Below, one piece after another: positions 45,418 to 54,531 of a stretch of 64,000 nucleotides of DNA (positions are counted from its first letter, which is position 1; every line of letters starts with the position of its first letter). Below the pieces are notes generated by a model. That model had not been told where the DNA came from and did no database searches. It saw nothing but the letters and a program-made list of their open reading frames with translations. The position numbers were made by a program, and so were the translations under genes. The DNA comes from an uncultured Armatimonadota bacterium (GTDB lineage Bacteria > Armatimonadota > Fimbriimonadia > Fimbriimonadales > Fimbriimonadaceae), in the NCBI GenBank assembly GCA_903927025.1, contig CAIYLG010000034.1, positions 1 through 64,000 on the forward strand, in the 5' to 3' direction.

Positions 45418-45932
45418 TTTTCAAAGTCGCCTTGATGTCCTGACTTCACGATGGCGTCGAGAATCGCATCGATTCTCTTTGTCAGCAACGTGGCCGAGGC
45501 GTAAATGATCTCAAGCTGCTTTCGGGTGACGTTCTCCTGCTCTAGGCTAAGGGAAGCCGTTCCAATAACATGGTGAAGAGGCGTCTTGAGCCAGTCGAAC
45601 AGCTTTGTTGAGGATTTTGCGAGATCTTCAACTGATGATGGACCGGCTGTCTGTTGGGCACCTTCCAACATGTTGCAGTACAGTGTGATGGCCAAGAGTT
45701 GGGCCCTAAGCTGCACGACCTCTTCTTCCTTTTGGAGCACGCGATAGAGCGATACGGCGCTTGTTCGGGTTGCGGAGTCTGTTTTTTGGAGGAGCCTCTT
45801 CCAATAAATCGCAACCGTATGGACGGAAAGATTGAGGTTTTCAGCGATGAGTTTGTCGGACAGTCCAGCCGATGCGAACTCAAGGAGCTGGACTTCTCGG
45901 GGAGTAAAGGAGGCTGTTGTTAGTCTGACCAT
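45414..45932 (-). CDS. LuxR-type HTH fused to a HisKA-like domain without phosphoacceptor His
   Basis: A 172-residue protein. Residues 8-62 are a LuxR/GerE helix-turn-helix (FTPREVQLLEFASAGLSDKL, NLSVHTVAIYWKRLLQKTDS). A helical stretch follows (64-92). Residues about 104-165 read like a HisKA dimerisation bundle: FDWLKTPLHHVIGTASLSLE aligns with SHEIRTPLNGVLGMVSVLLE of the hybrid kinase in this window. The phosphoacceptor His is Asp113 here, while TPL and the Gly are kept; His120 and His121 lie nearby. There is no ATPase domain. It may use the bundle for dimerisation or to dock the receiver encoded by the overlapping downstream gene. Confidence 0.75.
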   Translation of the reverse strand: MVRLTTASFTPREVQLLEFASAGLSDKLIAENLNLSVHTVAIYWKRLLQKTDSATRTSAVSLYRVLQKEEEVVQLRAQLLAITLYCNMLEGAQQTAGPSSVEDLAKSSTKLFDWLKTPLHHVIGTASLSLEQENVTRKQLEIIYASATLLTKRIDAILDAIVKSGHQGDFEK

Positions 45933-46292
45933 TTGCTAGTGGCGCAGCCCATGCAACGCCCTCGTTGGCTCAAGATGTCAGAAACTATAAGTGACTGTCG
46001 TGTCAGCCATTTGAGCTATGGATAGGGTCAAGAAACCGGGTGATAGGTTCCCCTATTGGAGCAAATTGGCTGAAAAACACTCAACCTTCCTCAGAATTGA
46101 CCGACCCGACTCAATATTCTCGCGTCGGAATAGTCTCTTTCAATTACGGCAAATTCAACAGCAACCCAGAATTTCCTCTGAATTGTCGCATGGAAGAGCT
46201 CATCGACCTTTAGGGTGTTAGATTATTTAGTCTGCTCAGGGCACGTCCGAGATCTACCAACTCATTTCTTCACAATTCATCAAACTAGGCTC
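45933..46292. other. Intergenic region between divergent genes
   Basis: About 360 bases, AT-richer than the surroundings, separate the LuxR/HisKA-like gene and the rhamnosidase and should hold both promoters. I found no convincing -35/-10 pair with normal spacing, no inverted repeat and no RNA gene. A 67-codon forward frame at 46018-46221 has no recognisable features. Confidence 0.4.
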
Positions 46293-49200
46293 GTGTCAGA
46301 TTCGATTGCAGCAAAAGCGCTTTTATCGACCGTTCTTGCGATTGGTTTTGCGATTGCAAAGCCGTCCTCTGGTCCGATTGAGCAACCCCACCGACTTCAC
46401 TGCGAGTATCAGGCTGATCCGGCCGGCATCGATACTCAGCACCCTCGGCTCTCATGGTGGCTGGAGTCGAATAAGCGAAATCAGTGGCAGTCTGCCTACC
46501 AAATCGCGGTAGCTTCTTCTCGAGAACGGCTCTCCAAGGGTCAGGTGGATCTTTGGAATTCCGGCAAAATCCATTCAGACCGATCGGCCCAGGTTGAATA
46601 CGGTGGAAAGCCGCTTCAACCCGGTAAGGAGTGCTGGTGGCAGGTTCGGGTGTGGAACCAGAACGGTTCTCCGTCCAGGTGGAGCGAACCAGCGACTTGG
46701 TCGATGGGACTCTTGAAGCCATCTGATTGGAAAGGTGTGTGGATCGGAGCGACGGCCAAGCTAACCAACCTTTCGTCCAACTCCATCGCCGGCTATCACG
46801 CGCTGGAGGCCGCACGCGAGGACGAAGAGAAGTGGGTTCAGGTGGATCTGGGAGCAGTCCACCGTCTGGATGCGATTTCGCTGTATCCACCCAAACCGGC
46901 GGGTTCCGAGTCGAAGACGGGCTTTGGATTTCCGCTCCGGTTCCGGGTCGAAGGATCGGTTGAGCCGACATTTACGAATCCGAGGTTGATTGCAGATCAT
47001 ACGGGTGAGGACTTCCCAAACCCCGGCGACCATGCGGTGATCATTGCCGCTGATTTGAGTCGCGCCCGCTTTATTCGCGTCACCGCGACAAAGCTTTGGA
47101 ACCGGCACAGCGGCCCTGAGCCCTATTGCTTCGCATTGAGTGAGCTTGAGGTCTTCGCCGCAGGCAAGAATCTTGCGCTTCATGCAAAAACCACGGCGAA
47201 GGACAGTGTGGAAGCTTCGGGATGGTCGATCACAAAGCTAACGGATGGAGAGCGGCTTGCCGATCCTGCGACGACGCAAGCCAGGGGACCGGGCAATGCG
47301 GCGGTGATGCTTCGGAAGTCATTCCAAGCTACAAAGCAGGTTCGGCGAGCCACTGCCTATCTGTGCGGATTGGGATATTCCGAGCTGATGATCAACGGAG
47401 AGAAAGTGGGCGACGCCGTGTTGGACCCAGGCTTCACCGACTATCGGAAGCGAGCCCTCTACGTCAGCTACGATGTCACGCCACTGATCCTAAAGGGCCG
47501 GAACGCAGTTGGAATTCTGCTGGGTGGAGGCTGGTTCAACGCCCCGGTGCCCGATCTTTTTGAGTTTGAGAAGGCCAGTTGGTCCATGTCGCCAAGAGCC
47601 ATAGGCCAGCTCGATTTGGAGTACACCGATGGCTCGAAGCAGACGGTGGCCACCGATCGCTCCTGGCGATGGGCCACCGGAGAAATTCGGTTCAACGGCA
47701 TTCGAGGTGGAGAAACGATTGACCACCGATATGAACAACCCGGTTGGAGCGCTTTCGACTTCATCGATTCTGCCTGGCGGCCAGTTGTGAACTTGACTGC
47801 CCCGGAAGGAAAGGTTGTATCCCAGCAGAGTCCACCGATTCGGGTCACGGAATTAATTCGGCCGGTCAGCGTGAAAGAGGTGAAGCCAGGGGTTTACCTG
47901 TTCGATATGGGGGTGAACCTTTCTGGCTTTGCCCACCTAACCACAAAGGGACCCCGCGGCACTGAAGTCACGCTCAAGTACAACGAAGCGCTTCTGCCCG
48001 ACGGAACTGTCAACATGGAGCACACCGCGAGCCACACCCACGGGAGGTTCCAGACGGATCAGTTCATTCTCAAAGGCGATGGCGTCGAGAACTTTGAACC
48101 TCGGTTCACCTATCACGGCTTCCGGTATGTCCAGGTCTCTGGTCTGACTGAAAAGCCCTCCTTGGACACGTTGACCGGCATGTGGGTCACAACCGACCCT
48201 GCGCCTGCCGGCAAGTTTGAGTGCTCCAATTCGCGTGTCAATTTGCTCCAGAAGCTGTTTGTGCGCACTCTTCTCAACAACATGCACAGCATTCCGACCG
48301 ACTGTCCTCAGCGAGAGAAGATGGGCTGGATGGATGACGGATGTGTGGATATGGAGCTGGCGTTTCTGAACCTGGATACGCCGAACTTTTATACGAAATG
48401 GATCCACGATATGCAGGACGCCCAGGATTCAAACGGGCACGTTCCAGACATCGTTCCAACCTCCGAGTGGGGAAGAACCGGCATGAAAGGGGAACCAGGC
48501 GCGATGGCAGATCCGTGGTGGGGCGGCGCGATCGTGTTCGCGCCTTGGAAACTCTATCGGCAGTATGGTGACACACGCATTCTCAGCGAGGGATATCGCT
48601 CGATGAAGGGGTACGCCGACTACCTGACGTCCACGGCCAAGGATGACTGCGTCGAGTGGGGACTCGGTGACTGGCTTGATGAAAGCGCGGGAGGAGGCGG
48701 ACGCCGAGTGCCCGTGATTCAAACTTCAACCGCAGCGTATTTCTATGCCGCCGATGTGGTGAGCCGAACCGCCAAGCTGCTAGGCAAAGTCGACGATGCA
48801 CGGACGTACAGAGCCCTTGCCCAGCGGATTCGCCATCGGTTCAATAGTAAGTTCTACAACCGGGAAACAGGGAGATACGCGCCGGACAGCGAAACGGCAG
48901 AGGCAATTCCTCTCTTCCTGAATCTGCCCGAGGCAGCAGATCGAGACCGTGTGGCTAGTGAATTCCTCACCAATGTCCAAAAGGAGCGTAAAGGGCATAT
49001 CAGTGCGGGAATCGTAGGGTCCCTCTATGTCTTTCACGCTCTGGCCGCAAGTGGGCGGGATGATGCCGCTTGGGAGATGCTCACGAAAGAGTCTTATCCT
49101 GGGTGGCTCAATATGGTGAACCATGGGGCGACTTCACTATGGGAAGACTGGTTAGGGGACAACTCCCTTAACCATCCGACCCTGGGCTCTGTTGGTTATT

Positions 49201-49547
49201 GGCTCTATCTAGGGCCGGGTGGAATCCGCCTTGATGAATCGGAGGCAGGATTGAAGAGCTTTACAATTCGCCCCGCTGTTGTGACTGGCCTGGACTGGGT
49301 TCAGTGCTCTTATGTGTCTCTCTATGGTGAGATCCGATGCAGCTGGAAGCGGTCCAAAGGGCATTTACAGCTTGAAGTGGATGTTCCCGTGAACACCGAC
49401 GCCAACATAGACGTACCATCGGACGGTCAGACCGCGATCACGGAGTCGGGCAAAGTCGTCCGCACTGGACCTTCTCCGGTGAAGGGCTTTAGGCGAATCC
49501 GAGTTGGGTCAGGGCACTATCGGTTCGGGGCTAGTCTCCTGCGTTGA
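46293..49547 (+). CDS. GH78 alpha-L-rhamnosidase, secreted
   Basis: About 1084 residues. The signal is SIAAKALLSTVLAIGFAIAK. The N-terminal beta domains begin at LHCEYQADPAGIDTQHPRLS, and a discoidin-like insertion follows (WVQVDLGAVHRLDAISLYPP). The (alpha/alpha)6 barrel has PTDCPQREKMGWMDDG (substrate-binding acidic cluster), LGDWLDESAGG and GATSLWEDWLGDNSLNHPTL; the C-terminal sandwich starts at FTIRPAVVTGLDWVQ. It removes terminal rhamnose from pectin, glycosides or gellan-like polymers. GTG 46293 was chosen because it gives a normal signal peptide; GTG 46215 is in frame further upstream. No ATG start is available. Confidence 0.9.
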   Translation: MSDSIAAKALLSTVLAIGFAIAKPSSGPIEQPHRLHCEYQADPAGIDTQHPRLSWWLESNKRNQWQSAYQIAVASSRERLSKGQVDLWNSGKIHSDRSAQVEYGGKPLQPGKECWWQVRVWNQNGSPSRWSEPATWSMGLLKPSDWKGVWIGATAKLTNLSSNSIAGYHALEAAREDEEKWVQVDLGAVHRLDAISLYPPKPAGSESKTGFGFPLRFRVEGSVEPTFTNPRLIADHTGEDFPNPGDHAVIIAADLSRARFIRVTATKLWNRHSGPEPYCFALSELEVFAAGKNLALHAKTTAKDSVEASGWSITKLTDGERLADPATTQARGPGNAAVMLRKSFQATKQVRRATAYLCGLGYSELMINGEKVGDAVLDPGFTDYRKRALYVSYDVTPLILKGRNAVGILLGGGWFNAPVPDLFEFEKASWSMSPRAIGQLDLEYTDGSKQTVATDRSWRWATGEIRFNGIRGGETIDHRYEQPGWSAFDFIDSAWRPVVNLTAPEGKVVSQQSPPIRVTELIRPVSVKEVKPGVYLFDMGVNLSGFAHLTTKGPRGTEVTLKYNEALLPDGTVNMEHTASHTHGRFQTDQFILKGDGVENFEPRFTYHGFRYVQVSGLTEKPSLDTLTGMWVTTDPAPAGKFECSNSRVNLLQKLFVRTLLNNMHSIPTDCPQREKMGWMDDGCVDMELAFLNLDTPNFYTKWIHDMQDAQDSNGHVPDIVPTSEWGRTGMKGEPGAMADPWWGGAIVFAPWKLYRQYGDTRILSEGYRSMKGYADYLTSTAKDDCVEWGLGDWLDESAGGGGRRVPVIQTSTAAYFYAADVVSRTAKLLGKVDDARTYRALAQRIRHRFNSKFYNRETGRYAPDSETAEAIPLFLNLPEAADRDRVASEFLTNVQKERKGHISAGIVGSLYVFHALAASGRDDAAWEMLTKESYPGWLNMVNHGATSLWEDWLGDNSLNHPTLGSVGYWLYLGPGGIRLDESEAGLKSFTIRPAVVTGLDWVQCSYVSLYGEIRCSWKRSKGHLQLEVDVPVNTDANIDVPSDGQTAITESGKVVRTGPSPVKGFRRIRVGSGHYRFGASLLR

Positions 49548-49872
49548 TCGCTGGAGTAGGTTGAGGCTCGGGCCAATGGAATTGAGGTCGAAGAGGAGTT
49601 CGGGCTTCAGCATAATGCCATCCCGTTTGAGATTTGCCACTAGGTGCAAACGGATTACCTTGCCTTACTGAGCAAGCCACAAAATTCTTGGCCGCGACTC
49701 CTTCTCCCGACAGGTTTGGCAGGAGAAGGAGTCGCTCCCGAAAACTGGGTCGCTCGAACCTAAGTGCAGGGTGAACCGCTTGCTTCCAAACTCAAAATGG
49801 TTGGCATTAGGATAAATCCTGCACTCCTTGGGTTGGTTGATGATCGAAGAATCTCAACTGCTGCACAGACGG
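49548..49872. other. Intergenic region with a long perfect inverted repeat
   Basis: 325 bases between the convergent rhamnosidase and tricorn-like genes. GCGACTCCTTCTCC (49694-49707) and GGAGAAGGAGTCGC (49722-49735) form a 14-base-pair stem. The loop region CCCGACAGGTTTGGCAGG is 15 of 18 identical to the CCCGCCACGTTTGGCGGG hairpin of the 57.5-kb array. There is no T-tract. A reverse-strand frame (about 49510-49664) is open for roughly 45 codons but cannot be supported as a gene. Confidence 0.6.
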
Positions 49873-52800
49873 TCAGACACCGTTGCCGATGGCAGGGAGC
49901 TTCGACTTGTTGGGATACTCAGGGCGCTTGGTCTTGATGGGTGGATGCATGGCCATTTGACGCTTTAGTTCCGCGATGGCGGCTTCGAGCTGACTGTCTC
50001 GGCCCTGACGCCAGAGGTGGGGGTCGAGCTCAACCTCAATGTTGGGGTCGGTGCCGTGGTTCTCGATGATCCACTCTCCGGTTCGAGGGTTGTACATCGC
50101 GTCATCGGGAACGTTGATGCTTCCACCGTCGATCATTTCAAAGTTGAAAGCAGAGAGCATCGCGCCCCACGTTCGCTTTCCGATAAGTGGGCCGACTTTA
50201 TCCTGCTTGAACAGGAACGGGAAGATGTCTCCACCGGATCCTGCCATCTCGTTGATCAACATGACCTTGGGTCCGTAGACGGCAGCGACGGGGATCTTGA
50301 TTTCATGGCCGTATCGGGTGTGAGACATGAAGTCCAATGGCTTTTCCATCTCACGAACCATCCAGTCGTTAATGAGTCCACCGTGGTTGAACCTGTCGTC
50401 GATGATCATGCCCTGCTTGTCAGCCTGGGCGTAGTAGTAGCGGTTGAAGGCCTCCCAGCCGCCGCCGCCGGTGTCAGGCACATGAACGTAGCCACCCTTC
50501 CCATCGGTCAACTTAGAGATGAGCCTCCGGTTGTCCTCTTCCCAAGCACGGTGACGAAGTGGGAACTCGCTTGCGACCGGAATCACGATCACCTCTCGGG
50601 AGCCCTTTTCATCTGGTGTCGGCCCAATTTTGAGCTTGACCTGCTTGCCCGCCTTTCCCTGCAGCGCCTCGTAAAGATCCGTTGCCTCCAGCAGGTCCTT
50701 ACCATCCAAGGCAAGCAGATACTCGCCTGGCTTCGCATCCACACCCGGCTGAGCGAGGGGGGCGTAGAGCTCCGGATTCCAACGCTCGCCATCGTAAATG
50801 CGTGTCAGCCGATATCGGTGGGCATCGAAGCTGAAGTCTGCTCCGAGCAATCCCCCCTGTACCTGCTTCGTGCTGGGAATGTCTCCACCGCGAGCCCACA
50901 TGTGGCCAATGTTGATCTCGCCGATCATGTCGGAGAACAGATAGTTGAGGTCTTCGCGAGTCTTAATGTTTGTTAGGAATGGCTCATACCGCTTCTCCAA
51001 CTCATAGGAGTTGATTCCATGGAGGTTCGGGTCGTACAGCAGAAGCCTTTCGTTTCGCCAAGCCTCGTGATACATCGCTGTCCACTCAGCTCTTGGATCG
51101 ATCTTGACTTGGAAGCCGCTGAAAGAGATCGCCCCTTCTGGGCTCTTGACAGGGCCTGCGGTAGGCGTGATCGAGGTGTTCGCTGAGGACAAAAGGGCCT
51201 GGGTGCCATCCGGTGTGACCGCGATGCCTCTAGCTCCTTCGGCGAATAGGGTGTCCTTTCTATCCGCAAAACTGAACTTGTGGACTGAACCTTCGCCGCG
51301 TCGGCCCGATACGACGGCAAAGAATGAGCCGGCTGGTCCCGGTTCAAGGTCTGAATAGCCGCTTCGAGGCATTGGGAGGGCAATGATTCGCTGCTCGATC
51401 CCGACAAGATCGATCTTAACCTTGACTGGTTCGTCCTTCTTTGGCGATTCAGGCTTGGCCGGGGCGGCCTCTTCGTCGCTTTCAGGCTGGAGAGGGTTCG
51501 GCGAATCTTTGGCAAGCACCACAGCATAAACGCTGCTCGTCACATCATGGGCGTTGAGTCCGCTGACGTCTTCGAAGTCGACACCCAGAGCTAGGTCCGT
51601 GCTTGCAAAGAAATACAGATTCTTTCCATTTCTATCAAAAATCGGTGACTCCGACTGGGCGAGACCGTCAGTGATTTGGGTGTTTTTTCCGGTAGCAAAA
51701 CTGTGGAGGAAGACGACAGTGACATGGCTGGGCAGATCTCTGCTCCAGGTGAGCCACTGAGAGTCAGGCGACCATTTCGGCTGGATTGTGACCCTTCCTC
51801 GATATGATCCCTCATCAATTTGGGTGTTCTTCCCACTTGCCAGGTCCAGAACCCATAGCTTCAGACGATTGTCAAGGTAGGCAATCCTTTTGGAGTCGGG
51901 TGACCATACTGGCTGCGAATAGTAGGCAGGAGGATCGCCCAGCGGAACCCTCTTCTCGGTATCCGTTGCCAAATCCATGAGAGCAAGGCTTTGGAATCCA
52001 CCTTGGTCGGTGATGTAGGCGATGGTTTTCCCGTCTGGAGACCATGCCGGATCGCGTCGATGAACCCCCTGGAGCCCATCGAGAACTCGAGTGTCCCCCT
52101 TCTTCACTGGCACCGTGAAGATCCATCCTCTCGCCGCAATCGTGATTCGCTTGCCGGAGGGAGAGAGGGAGGACGAACGAACCCAGCGCGAAACGTCTTT
52201 GATCTGCGGCCGCGACTCGGAGAAGTCTCCCTGAATGGCGACGGAGACTCGTGTCTCTTGGTGGGATTTGAGATCGTAGAGCCATATTGACCCCAATCTT
52301 TCCAGGACAAGCGCGCCCGGTCCCTGAGACGCATATTTGAGGTCAAACCCAGCGCCAGGGATCACCGTTTCGACCTTCTGGCTGGAAAGATCATAGCGGT
52401 TCAATCCGACCGGACCGGTGGGGTCGCTGAGATAGTAAATGGAATCTCCGATCCACATCGGGTTGTGGTCATCAGTTTCCTTTCTAGGGATAGCTCGAAC
52501 CTTGGAGTCGGCGAGGCTGGTAATCCAGATCGGGGCAGTTTGGCCACCTCGGTACCGCTTCCAACCGGGCTGCCATTTGGTGGTAGGCACATAGGCCATG
52601 CGCTTTCCATCGGCTGAAAAGGATGTCTCGGTTCCGGATGGATAGGGAAGCGCGGTCGGAATTCCGCCTGTGATGGGAACGCGAAGCAGGCGCGGGTAGT
52701 CCGTTTCGGACAGCATCATGGAGGTAAAGACCACCGACTTGCCATCGGGCGTCCACGCTACGGGAACATCTGGGGAAGGGTGGGAGGTGAGTCTCTTCGG

Positions 52801-53085
52801 TTCGCCACCACCGGAGGGCATGGTGTACACGTCGACGTTGCCGTCGTAGGAGCCGCTGAACGCGATGGTTTTGCCATCGGGCGAGTAGATCGGGTTGCCA
52901 TCCTGGCCCCCGGATGCGGTCAAGCGAATGGCTGTTCCACCGGTGCGCGGAACCTCCCAAATCTCACCCGCAAACTGAAATGCGATTTTGGTCGCGCTTA
53001 AGGTCGGGTGCCGCATCAACAGCGGATTGGGGCCCGGGTCAAACGGGTTGGTGGCAAGTAGGAGGCACGCTAGCCCAGAAAGCAT
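49873..53085 (-). CDS. Tricorn-like protease (propeller, PDZ, S41 peptidase), exported
   Basis: A 1070-residue protein with a short signal (MLSGLACLLLATNP). Beta-propeller blades of the TolB/WD40-like type span to about residue 660 (GNPIYSPDGKTIAFSGSYDG, RDPAWSPDGKTIAYI). A low-complexity acidic/Lys-Pro insertion (about 545-575) splits them. A tricorn C1-like region and a PDZ domain follow (KPGEYLLALDGKDLLEATDL). The S41 peptidase domain has GGWEAFNRYYYAQADKQGMI, DDRFNHGGLINDW and LINEMAGSGGDIFPFLF with the Ser nucleophile. Such proteins trim peptides; the bacterial exported forms are poorly studied. It is the last gene of the unit that begins with the ABC importer, 57 bases after MIOX. Confidence 0.9.
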   Translation of the reverse strand: MLSGLACLLLATNPFDPGPNPLLMRHPTLSATKIAFQFAGEIWEVPRTGGTAIRLTASGGQDGNPIYSPDGKTIAFSGSYDGNVDVYTMPSGGGEPKRLTSHPSPDVPVAWTPDGKSVVFTSMMLSETDYPRLLRVPITGGIPTALPYPSGTETSFSADGKRMAYVPTTKWQPGWKRYRGGQTAPIWITSLADSKVRAIPRKETDDHNPMWIGDSIYYLSDPTGPVGLNRYDLSSQKVETVIPGAGFDLKYASQGPGALVLERLGSIWLYDLKSHQETRVSVAIQGDFSESRPQIKDVSRWVRSSSLSPSGKRITIAARGWIFTVPVKKGDTRVLDGLQGVHRRDPAWSPDGKTIAYITDQGGFQSLALMDLATDTEKRVPLGDPPAYYSQPVWSPDSKRIAYLDNRLKLWVLDLASGKNTQIDEGSYRGRVTIQPKWSPDSQWLTWSRDLPSHVTVVFLHSFATGKNTQITDGLAQSESPIFDRNGKNLYFFASTDLALGVDFEDVSGLNAHDVTSSVYAVVLAKDSPNPLQPESDEEAAPAKPESPKKDEPVKVKIDLVGIEQRIIALPMPRSGYSDLEPGPAGSFFAVVSGRRGEGSVHKFSFADRKDTLFAEGARGIAVTPDGTQALLSSANTSITPTAGPVKSPEGAISFSGFQVKIDPRAEWTAMYHEAWRNERLLLYDPNLHGINSYELEKRYEPFLTNIKTREDLNYLFSDMIGEINIGHMWARGGDIPSTKQVQGGLLGADFSFDAHRYRLTRIYDGERWNPELYAPLAQPGVDAKPGEYLLALDGKDLLEATDLYEALQGKAGKQVKLKIGPTPDEKGSREVIVIPVASEFPLRHRAWEEDNRRLISKLTDGKGGYVHVPDTGGGGWEAFNRYYYAQADKQGMIIDDRFNHGGLINDWMVREMEKPLDFMSHTRYGHEIKIPVAAVYGPKVMLINEMAGSGGDIFPFLFKQDKVGPLIGKRTWGAMLSAFNFEMIDGGSINVPDDAMYNPRTGEWIIENHGTDPNIEVELDPHLWRQGRDSQLEAAIAELKRQMAMHPPIKTKRPEYPNKSKLPAIGNGV

Positions 53086-53142
53086 GCGAGCCAGTCTATC
53101 ACGTGAACGACGTGGGCCAGTTTTATTCGATTCAAGCGCACT

Positions 53143-54003
53143 CTACCATCGAATCTTCTCCGGGAAGAACTCCGCGATGAGTTCCTCATAGTACGGGCGG
53201 AGCCCCACGACGTCTGGCCGAACCAGCGTCTTTGAATAGAGATCGTACGGATTGAACGCCTGGACCCATTTGAGCATTTCTCGATCCTTGTCGTTCAGCA
53301 GGTGTTGATATTCGCCCTCGCGATGCCACGCGTAAAACGAGTGATAGCGAATCATGTACAGCGCCTCTTCCGGAAGGTAGTCCTTGGCGACGTGATACAG
53401 ATATTCGTCGTGTCCGAACGAAAGGTGAACATTGTCCAGCCCACAGCCGGGCTCGTAGATGCCGAGCTCGGTTTGGTACTCCGGAAATTGGAAGTCAGGG
53501 TTCAACTTGAAGAACTCGGGGAACACGACCTTGTCGGAGTAGCGGCATCCGGTTGGGAAGGTGTCTCCAACGACTGCCCACTGCGGCTCTCCATAGAGAC
53601 ACAGGACCTTGCCGAGGTCGTGAACAAGTCCGGTGAGGATAAACCATCGGGGGTGACCATCGCGTCGGATCGCCTCTGAGGTCTGCATCAAGTGCTCGAT
53701 TTGAGTGAAATCGGTGTCGGGATCGCTGTCATCCACCAGCGTATTGAGAAAGTCCATTGCTTCCCAGATGCTTTTCTCTACAAGGGTTAAGCCGCAGTAC
53801 TGCTGTTTCTTTGCCTTGACGAAGTCCAACGTCTGGTAGGTGTGATTCAGACGATAGAACTCTTTGACGGAGGGACGCACTTCCGCCGCGTAGTCGCGAA
53901 AGGCTTTGTCTGGCTCAGGATAGCGGTCAAGAACGTCGTCTTCCCATTCATCCAGCGAACCAAGGGGGGCAGCAACATCAGTGTTGTTTATCACTGCCCT
54001 CAT
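53143..54003 (-). CDS. Myo-inositol oxygenase (MIOX)
   Basis: A 286-residue protein closely resembling eukaryotic MIOX, a non-haem di-iron enzyme converting myo-inositol and O2 to D-glucuronate. All six iron ligands are present with the known spacing: His104 (QIEHLMQ), His128 and Asp129 (LVHDLGK), His198 ([10 protein letters not shown]), His221 (RYHSFYAWH) and Asp254 (NPYDLYSK). [18 protein letters not shown] is also a family hallmark. The length equals that of the animal enzyme. It is rare in bacteria. It is co-directional with a sugar ABC importer (54.5-57.5 kb), suggesting uptake and oxidation of inositol or a derivative. Confidence 0.95.
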   Translation of the reverse strand: MRAVINNTDVAAPLGSLDEWEDDVLDRYPEPDKAFRDYAAEVRPSVKEFYRLNHTYQTLDFVKAKKQQYCGLTLVEKSIWEAMDFLNTLVDDSDPDTDFTQIEHLMQTSEAIRRDGHPRWFILTGLVHDLGKVLCLYGEPQWAVVGDTFPTGCRYSDKVVFPEFFKLNPDFQFPEYQTELGIYEPGCGLDNVHLSFGHDEYLYHVAKDYLPEEALYMIRYHSFYAWHREGEYQHLLNDKDREMLKWVQAFNPYDLYSKTLVRPDVVGLRPYYEELIAEFFPEKIRW

Positions 54004-54036
54004 TTTATGACTTCAGGGCGTCGGAGCCAAAGGCTT

Positions 54037-54501
54037 TTATTGACCCTTAACAGTATCGACGGTGAAAGATGTCTTTCCGACCAAGCCAGAAGTATTCGGG
54101 CCAACGCTGATGAACTGCTTGGGGTCTTTTAGAACCGACTGAGGGATTCCTTCGACGGGCAGCTTGAGCGTGTATTTGCCCGCTTTAAGGATGTTTCCGG
54201 AAACTGGAAGCGTGGTGCCACCCTTTGCCTGCGTCCATTTGCCATCGGATCCGATGTCGGAGAGAACGAAGCTGAACCAGGTGTTGCCGCCTGCATCCTT
54301 CTGGAGCTTGACGTCTTGCGGGAAGGTCACTCCGACCAAAACGATTTTGGCTTTGGCTAGCGTTTTAACCGTTGCCGTAGGCATGACTCCGAGCCGCACC
54401 CAGATGAACTTACCGTTGTATTTGGAGACGCTGGTAATGGGGCCAGCGAGCCCAACGCATGCGAGTCCAAGCAGGAATCCACAAACGAAAATTCGTCTCA
54501 T
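54037..54501 (-). CDS. Small secreted protein of unknown function
   Basis: A 154-residue protein with a signal peptide (MRRIFVCGFLLGLACVGLAG). The mature part is beta-rich (GKFIWVRLGVMPTATVKTLA, KAGKYTLKLPVEGIPQSVL) and may form a small sandwich. I do not recognise a family. It lies between the ABC permease (30 bases) and MIOX (33 bases) on the same strand, so it belongs to that operon. ATG 54501 is chosen over an upstream start because it gives the signal peptide. Confidence 0.65.
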   Translation of the reverse strand: MRRIFVCGFLLGLACVGLAGPITSVSKYNGKFIWVRLGVMPTATVKTLAKAKIVLVGVTFPQDVKLQKDAGGNTWFSFVLSDIGSDGKWTQAKGGTTLPVSGNILKAGKYTLKLPVEGIPQSVLKDPKQFISVGPNTSGLVGKTSFTVDTVKGQ

Positions 54502-54531
54502 CTTCTGCAGTTTAGCCCTGACCATACAGAC

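Noticed and set aside
46018-46221. 67-codon forward frame before the rhamnosidase
   Set aside because: No recognisable feature, and it lies in an AT-rich regulatory gap.
49510-49664. Short reverse frame (about 45 codons) next to the rhamnosidase end
   Set aside because: It lacks a good start and overlaps the 3' end of the rhamnosidase; it could be a gene remnant but cannot be supported.
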